Of a stretch of DNA of 14,462 nucleotides, positions 10,691-14,462 are shown in pieces. This DNA is from DAINRZ01 sp964634885 (GTDB lineage Bacteria; Bacteroidota; Ignavibacteria; Kapaibacteriales; UBA2268), in contig CAZWLN010000083.1 in NCBI GenBank assembly GCA_964634885.1, positions 1 through 14,462 of the forward strand, written 5' to 3'. A program made the position numbers and the translations under genes. The notes beneath the pieces were generated by a model. It saw nothing but the letters and a program-made list of their open reading frames with translations. It searched no databases and was not told where the DNA came from. Every line of letters starts with the position of its first letter. Within the stretch, counting starts at the first letter, position 1.

Positions 10691-12829
10691 TCAAAACACT
10701 ACCGGCATCCCGGTGTCGAGTGAATCGAGTGCGGCAAAGGTAACGAGCGACACATCCCGCAATTGACTGTAAGGTATCGGCATTGCCTCTCCCCTGCTCA
10801 CCGCTTTGACCATGGCTTCAACTTCTTCCTTGTGGCCCTTCCTGCCGTCATAGCTTGTCTTGCGCGTCTTTCCGCCACGGGAATACTCCACTTCGGTGAA
10901 ATTCCTCATGATTGCAGTGCTGTCCTCGCAGAACACCTCGCAGTATTCCTTCGGCACCGAATTGTCGCCGTTGGAATAATAGTGAACGGAGCCGACGGAA
11001 CCGTCTGAGAATTTAATTGTGATAATTGTGTTGTCGGAACTGTACAGGTCCTGCGTATGGGCTGAAATACATTCGGCAAACACTCTCACAGGAGAGGAAC
11101 CTGTAAGGTACATGAGGCAGTCGATGAAATGGCAGCTTTCGCCGATGATGCGGCCTGCACCCTGGCTTTCGGAATAGACCCAGTGCGACAGCGGCAGCTT
11201 GCCGGCATTCACCCGGTAGTTGATGAGCATTGGCTGCTTCCTGTCCCCAAAGAATTTCTTAATGTCTGTAAACGGCTTCGAAAAACGCCTGTTGTAGCCG
11301 ACCATTACCCTGTCGTTGCCGCTTTGTACAGCGGCGTCGATGGCCTCGAGCTGCTGACGGTTTGCGGCCAGAGGCTTTTCAACAAAGACAGCCTTGCTTT
11401 TGTTAAGGGATTTCACCACATAGTCTGCATGGGAGTCATGCTTCGTAGCACAGAATAGCAGGTTGACATTGTCATCGTTGATGATCGAGTCGGAATCCGT
11501 AGTACAATTGGCAAAACCGAATTTCTTCCCTGCTGTCAGGGCATTGACCGAAGTGGCAGTAGAAACGGAATGCATGGTAATATCCTGGCTCTTCAGCACA
11601 GGCAAAAGATAGCCCTGGGCGAAAGTACCCGCGCCGATGAATCCGAGCGACACTGCCTTAACCGGCTGTACATTGGCAGGGATGGGCAGTTGCCTGATCA
11701 TCGCCCCGCTGCGCTCGGGATAGTTCAGGAGTATTCCCAGGTACGGTTCCTGTGTTTTTCCGGTAATCAGGTCATAGGCTTTCGGAGCCTCATTCAGGTT
11801 AAATGTGTGCGTAGTCATCGACCTGACGTCGAGTTTCTTCGTTTCCATCAGGTAGAGCACAGCCTGCATATTGCGGTTTTCGGTCCAGCGAACATAAGCC
11901 GGAGGATAGTCGTTGCCGTTGATCTCGTAGTTGTCGTCGTACCTGCCCGGCCCATAGCTGCAGGAAATCCTGAAATCTATCTCCTTCTCATAGAAAGGTG
12001 AACGCGGCAGATCCATGCTTACAGCGCCGAGAACGACAACCCTGCCTTTTTTCCTGGCAATTTTCAGCGCCAGTTCGGCGGGTTCATTCGACGAAGAACT
12101 GGCAGCAATCAGTACAGCGTCGCAGCCGATGCCTCCGGTGTATGCCATGATGCTTTTCACGCTGTCGGCGCTGCTTCTGCAAACGTAGTCACAGCCAAAT
12201 TTCTTAGCGTTGTCGAAGAGGCTCTCGTTAATATCCATGCCAATCACACAGCAGCCGGACGCTTTCAGCATCTGTACGGCGAGCTGCCCCAGGAGTCCCA
12301 GGCCAATCACAGCCACAGTTTCTCCCAGCCTCATATCCGTCTGCCTTACCCCCTGCATGGCAATGGAACCGAGAGTAGTGTATGCGGCTTCGTCGAAACC
12401 GACACCGTCGGGTATCTTCGCCACAAGGTTTTTCGGTATTGCTACTACTTCGGCGTGTACAGCGAAACCGGCGCCGGCACAGGCTACCCTGTCACCGGGT
12501 TTCAGTTCGTCGCAGCGGCTCTCGACAACGACACCGGCAGTACTGTATCCCAGGTTCTTGTATGAATCGAGCTTTGACCTGACTTTGTTAATAGTTGACA
12601 AGATGCCGTCTTTTTTCAGGAAATCGAGTACGAGCCTGACCTGGTCGGGTTGTTTCTTTGCCCTCTGCAGAAGGGACGACTGCGTGTTCGACACTGAGGT
12701 TCTTTCCGTCCCCGCGCTGATCAGCGAGAAGAGGTTCCTTACGAGAACTCCGTTTTCAGGACACTGAGGAATAGGCATCTCTTCTATGCTGATCTGCCCG
12801 TCTTTCTGATATTGCACTACCTGTAACAT
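10691..12829 (-). CDS. Bi-domain oxidoreductase: MDR dehydrogenase fused to Gfo/Idh/MocA dehydrogenase
   Basis: 712 residues. The N-terminal half (1 to about 375) is a medium-chain dehydrogenase/reductase: LFSLISAGTERT near residue 33, GYSTAGVVVE, PGDRVACAGAG, then a Rossmann fold VAVIGLGLLGQLA (GxGxxG at 176-181). The C-terminal half (from about 392) is a Gfo/Idh/MocA protein: GFIGAGTFAQGYLLPVL (396-412), the family hallmark EKPLA (484-488), VMVGYNRRFSKPF, and ESCHFIDCLMYLTG. The usual MDR catalytic-zinc Cys and the four-Cys structural zinc site are not apparent, so a zinc-alcohol-dehydrogenase label would mislead. Such fusions are commonly found near sugar-nucleotide and surface-polysaccharide genes and probably act on an activated or glycosidic sugar with NAD(P); the substrate is unknown. 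It converges on the ABC-F gene and has its own promoter. Confidence 0.88.
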   Translation of the reverse strand: MLQVVQYQKDGQISIEEMPIPQCPENGVLVRNLFSLISAGTERTSVSNTQSSLLQRAKKQPDQVRLVLDFLKKDGILSTINKVRSKLDSYKNLGYSTAGVVVESRCDELKPGDRVACAGAGFAVHAEVVAIPKNLVAKIPDGVGFDEAAYTTLGSIAMQGVRQTDMRLGETVAVIGLGLLGQLAVQMLKASGCCVIGMDINESLFDNAKKFGCDYVCRSSADSVKSIMAYTGGIGCDAVLIAASSSSNEPAELALKIARKKGRVVVLGAVSMDLPRSPFYEKEIDFRISCSYGPGRYDDNYEINGNDYPPAYVRWTENRNMQAVLYLMETKKLDVRSMTTHTFNLNEAPKAYDLITGKTQEPYLGILLNYPERSGAMIRQLPIPANVQPVKAVSLGFIGAGTFAQGYLLPVLKSQDITMHSVSTATSVNALTAGKKFGFANCTTDSDSIINDDNVNLLFCATKHDSHADYVVKSLNKSKAVFVEKPLAANRQQLEAIDAAVQSGNDRVMVGYNRRFSKPFTDIKKFFGDRKQPMLINYRVNAGKLPLSHWVYSESQGAGRIIGESCHFIDCLMYLTGSSPVRVFAECISAHTQDLYSSDNTIITIKFSDGSVGSVHYYSNGDNSVPKEYCEVFCEDSTAIMRNFTEVEYSRGGKTRKTSYDGRKGHKEEVEAMVKAVSRGEAMPIPYSQLRDVSLVTFAALDSLDTGMPVVF

Positions 12830-12871
12830 TCTTCAATCAAAATCAATGAATAATACTCTAATATAAACTTA

Positions 12872-12905
12872 CAAATATAGGATATAATATTTTCTTAAAT
12901 TCAAT
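12872..12905 (-). promoter_or_regulatory. Bacteroidota-type promoter of the oxidoreductase gene
   Basis: On the minus strand TATATTTG (12879 down to 12872) matches the -7 box TAnnTTTG exactly, about 43 nt before the start codon. ATTG (12905-12902) sits 22 nt upstream as a partial -33 element. The remainder up to the next gene (12906-13040) shows nothing recognisable. Confidence 0.55.
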
Positions 12906-13040
12906 AATTCTTGGCAAAGAAAACAAGGGCTGGAATTCTGATTATTCATCGGATATAATTGCACAGACCGGACTCACACACCAAGAGTCAGGACTCAGGC
13001 AATAAAACTTTTACACAAGAGAGGGCACTGAAGACGCTTG

Positions 13041-13517
13041 CTATTCATCAGAGAACAGGAATTCTGTCAGGTCGTCGAAGCGGACATTGTTCACCACCCA
13101 TCCGCGGACGGGCGATTTATAGAAAGTAAAGACCCAGCGCATGGGATTGTCGGCGTGAATGCTGATGTAGCGAATCCTGATGTATGACGGTGAAGCGATT
13201 TCGGCGCTTACCGGCTCGTAACCCACGATCTTACCGTACAAATTGACAGCCCTGTTTGTCTCTTTGATAAGACCCTCCACGTCCGTGGATTTCTTGTTAA
13301 TCGGGCTGTTCTTGAGCAGCGTTTTAAAGGCCTTTTCAAAGCCGTCGGCAATGGCAATATCAAAGAATGTACTGCATTTCTCAATTAATTCGGAAGGAAC
13401 CCCGGTAAATTCCTTCGTGCTCCAATCGTTATTTGCTTTGGGAATGGTGTTCTCCTGCTGTGCAGGCAGGAAGGCCGGCAACAGGAACAATAACATTATC
13501 ATCAATCTGAATTTCAT
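13041..13517 (-). CDS. Small secreted protein of unknown function, possibly NTF2-like
   Basis: 158 residues. Signal peptide at 1-19 (MKFRLMIMLLFLLPAFLPAQ) with signal peptidase I-type cleavage near PAQ. The mature part has helices (SELIEKCSTFFDIAIADG, FEKAFKTLLKNS) followed by strand-like stretches (YIRIRYISIH, RWVFTFYKS) and ends RGWVVNNVRFDDL. A helical first half, then curved sheet with a W-x-V/I-x-x-(V/I)-x-FDD end, is how small NTF2-like secreted proteins look. I do not recognise the exact family. It follows the pseudouridine synthase by 51 nt on the same strand and may be co-transcribed, although a -7-like box lies just upstream. Confidence 0.65.
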   Translation of the reverse strand: MKFRLMIMLLFLLPAFLPAQQENTIPKANNDWSTKEFTGVPSELIEKCSTFFDIAIADGFEKAFKTLLKNSPINKKSTDVEGLIKETNRAVNLYGKIVGYEPVSAEIASPSYIRIRYISIHADNPMRWVFTFYKSPVRGWVVNNVRFDDLTEFLFSDE

Positions 13518-13527
13518 AGTTTCATCC

Positions 13528-13535
13528 CAAAATTA
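13528..13535 (-). promoter_or_regulatory. Possible -7 box very close to the start of the small secreted protein
   Basis: On the minus strand TAATTTTG fits TAnnTTTG exactly but ends only 10 nt before the ATG at 13517. Transcription from it would give an almost leaderless message. No -33 TTTG is visible at the right spacing, so it may be chance in AT-rich spacer. Confidence 0.25.
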
Positions 13536-13568
13536 CTTTTAATAATAAAGCCCGAAAATAAAAATTAT

Positions 13569-14462
13569 TTAGAACAAACCAACAATTTTTTTCAATTCCA
13601 GTATCTCGCTTTTATCCAGCCTCCTGTATTCACCTCTCTTCATGCCCCTGTTTGAAAGGTTTGCGTAGAATTTCCTGTCGAGTTTCCGCACTTCATAGCC
13701 CAGGGCTTCGAATATCCTGCGGATTTCCCTGTTCCTGCCTTCAGAGAGGCTGACGGTGATTTTCGTGTAATCCTTGGGATTGACAAACACCTGGCAGGGA
13801 GCAGTCATGCCGTCGTCGAGCATAACCCCCTCGGATATGGTCTTAGCGTCATCGAGATCTATCTTCTTGTCCAAAGTTACGTAATAGGAACGTACCACGC
13901 CATACTTGGGATGAGTCAGCCTGTTCGCCATCTCGCCGTCGTTTGTCAGGAGCAGTACACCTGTAGAATTGCGGTCGAGCCTTCCGACGGGATATATCCT
14001 TTCCCTGGTCTTGATCAGGTCCATCACTGTCCTGCGGTCCAGTTCATCGTCGGTAGTAGTGATGTAATCCTTGGGTTTATTGAGTAGAATGTAAACATAC
14101 CTTTTGGACGGTGTTTTGATTGGGTCTCCATTGACGGTAATCATATCCGAAGGCTTAACTTTTACGCCCAATTCCGTCACAACCTTACCGTTGACCCTGA
14201 CTTCTCCGGCGACGATCATCTCATCTACTTTGCGACGCGAAGCCAGCCCGGCGTCTGCAATGTACTTGTTCAGCCTTACTTCTGCAGGTTTACGTTCGGT
14301 CTTTGCCCTTCCCGGTGATTTCGCGCTTCTTTGTGTCCTGCCCGACTGTTTATATTCATCGCGGGAACGGCCAGACGGCCTCCTGTCGTAGTCTTCACGG
14401 CCTTCCTGCTCACGGAATGCTGGTTTAAGGCCTGAAGGTTTAAAGTCATCGCGGGAACGGCC
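13569..14462 (-). CDS. RsuA/RluB-family pseudouridine synthase with long basic N-terminal extension (5' cut by window edge)
   Basis: The frame stays open from the right edge of the window, so the ATG at 14219 is internal and the true start lies beyond 14462. Visible 297 residues: a disordered Arg/Lys/Gly/Ser-rich extension with two similar units (GRSRDDFKPSG and GRSRDEYKQSG); an S4 RNA-binding domain (VRLNKYIADAGLASRRKVDE, then GEVRVNGKVV); and the catalytic domain with YILLNKPKDYITTTDD, YPVGRLDRNSTGVLLLTNDG (catalytic Asp in GRLDR), THPKYGVVRSYYVTLDK, SEGRNREIRRIFEALGYEV and RGEYRRLDKSE. It should convert a uridine in rRNA, most likely 23S (RluB-type), to pseudouridine; RsuA-type 16S specificity cannot be excluded. 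Long charged N-terminal extensions are common in Bacteroidota members. Confidence 0.92.
   Translation of the reverse strand, partial: GRSRDDFKPSGLKPAFREQEGREDYDRRPSGRSRDEYKQSGRTQRSAKSPGRAKTERKPAEVRLNKYIADAGLASRRKVDEMIVAGEVRVNGKVVTELGVKVKPSDMITVNGDPIKTPSKRYVYILLNKPKDYITTTDDELDRRTVMDLIKTRERIYPVGRLDRNSTGVLLLTNDGEMANRLTHPKYGVVRSYYVTLDKKIDLDDAKTISEGVMLDDGMTAPCQVFVNPKDYTKITVSLSEGRNREIRRIFEALGYEVRKLDRKFYANLSNRGMKRGEYRRLDKSEILELKKIVGLF

Overview
The window looks like a chromosomal segment of a Bacteroidota/FCB-group bacterium, possibly an Ignavibacteria- or Kapabacteria-like lineage. Three things point there. Two secreted proteins end in type IX secretion (T9SS) sorting tails. Several start sites have the phylum-typical -7 promoter box TAnnTTTG. 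The short dispersed palindromes and 9-nt minisatellites are of a kind I associate with these genomes. Species cannot be named from the sequence.

Layout. 1-130: C-terminal tail of a membrane protein, probably a MATE-type exporter. 131-722: no intact gene; palindromic repeats and the stub of a secreted protein. 723-2864: T9SS-exported beta-propeller protein with 14 near-identical blades. 2865-3186: repeats and a possible IS remnant. 3187-6986: a recombined island (below). 6987-8135: intact secreted jelly-roll/lyase-like T9SS protein. 8229-10115: ABC-F ATPase. 10116-10690: repeat-filled gap between convergent genes, including three 111-bp tandem units. 10691-12829 (-): bi-domain MDR plus Gfo/Idh/MocA oxidoreductase. 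13041-13517 (-): small secreted protein. 13569-14462 (-): RsuA/RluB-type pseudouridine synthase running off the window.

The island is the most interesting part. It reads leader1 - DUF1016 nuclease 1 - methylase C-fragment - repeat block - leader2 - truncated secreted protein fused in frame to a methylase fragment - DUF1016 nuclease 2 - methylase C-fragment - repeat block - leader3 - intact secreted protein. The two methylase pieces flanking nuclease 2 appear to be consecutive parts of one large Type ISP-like restriction-modification enzyme, so nuclease 2 sits inside a split methylase and is joined to both halves by 4-nt ATGA overlaps. Nuclease 1 is a clearly different family member but is followed by the same methylase fragment with the same ATGA junction and the same one-base frameshift. 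This looks like a cassette site where different DUF1016 (YhcG-like PDDEXK) genes occupy one position. Both nuclease genes also carry a long palindrome in frame at the same protein position (about residues 97-107), just before the conserved L(S/P)W(S/G)H motif.

By eye, the exporter tail, secreted protein, ABC-F, oxidoreductase and pseudouridine synthase genes are relatively GC-rich. The propeller gene, both nucleases and the methylase fragments are AT-richer. This fits a recombined accessory island set in a core chromosome. Family names rest on motif recognition, without database searches.
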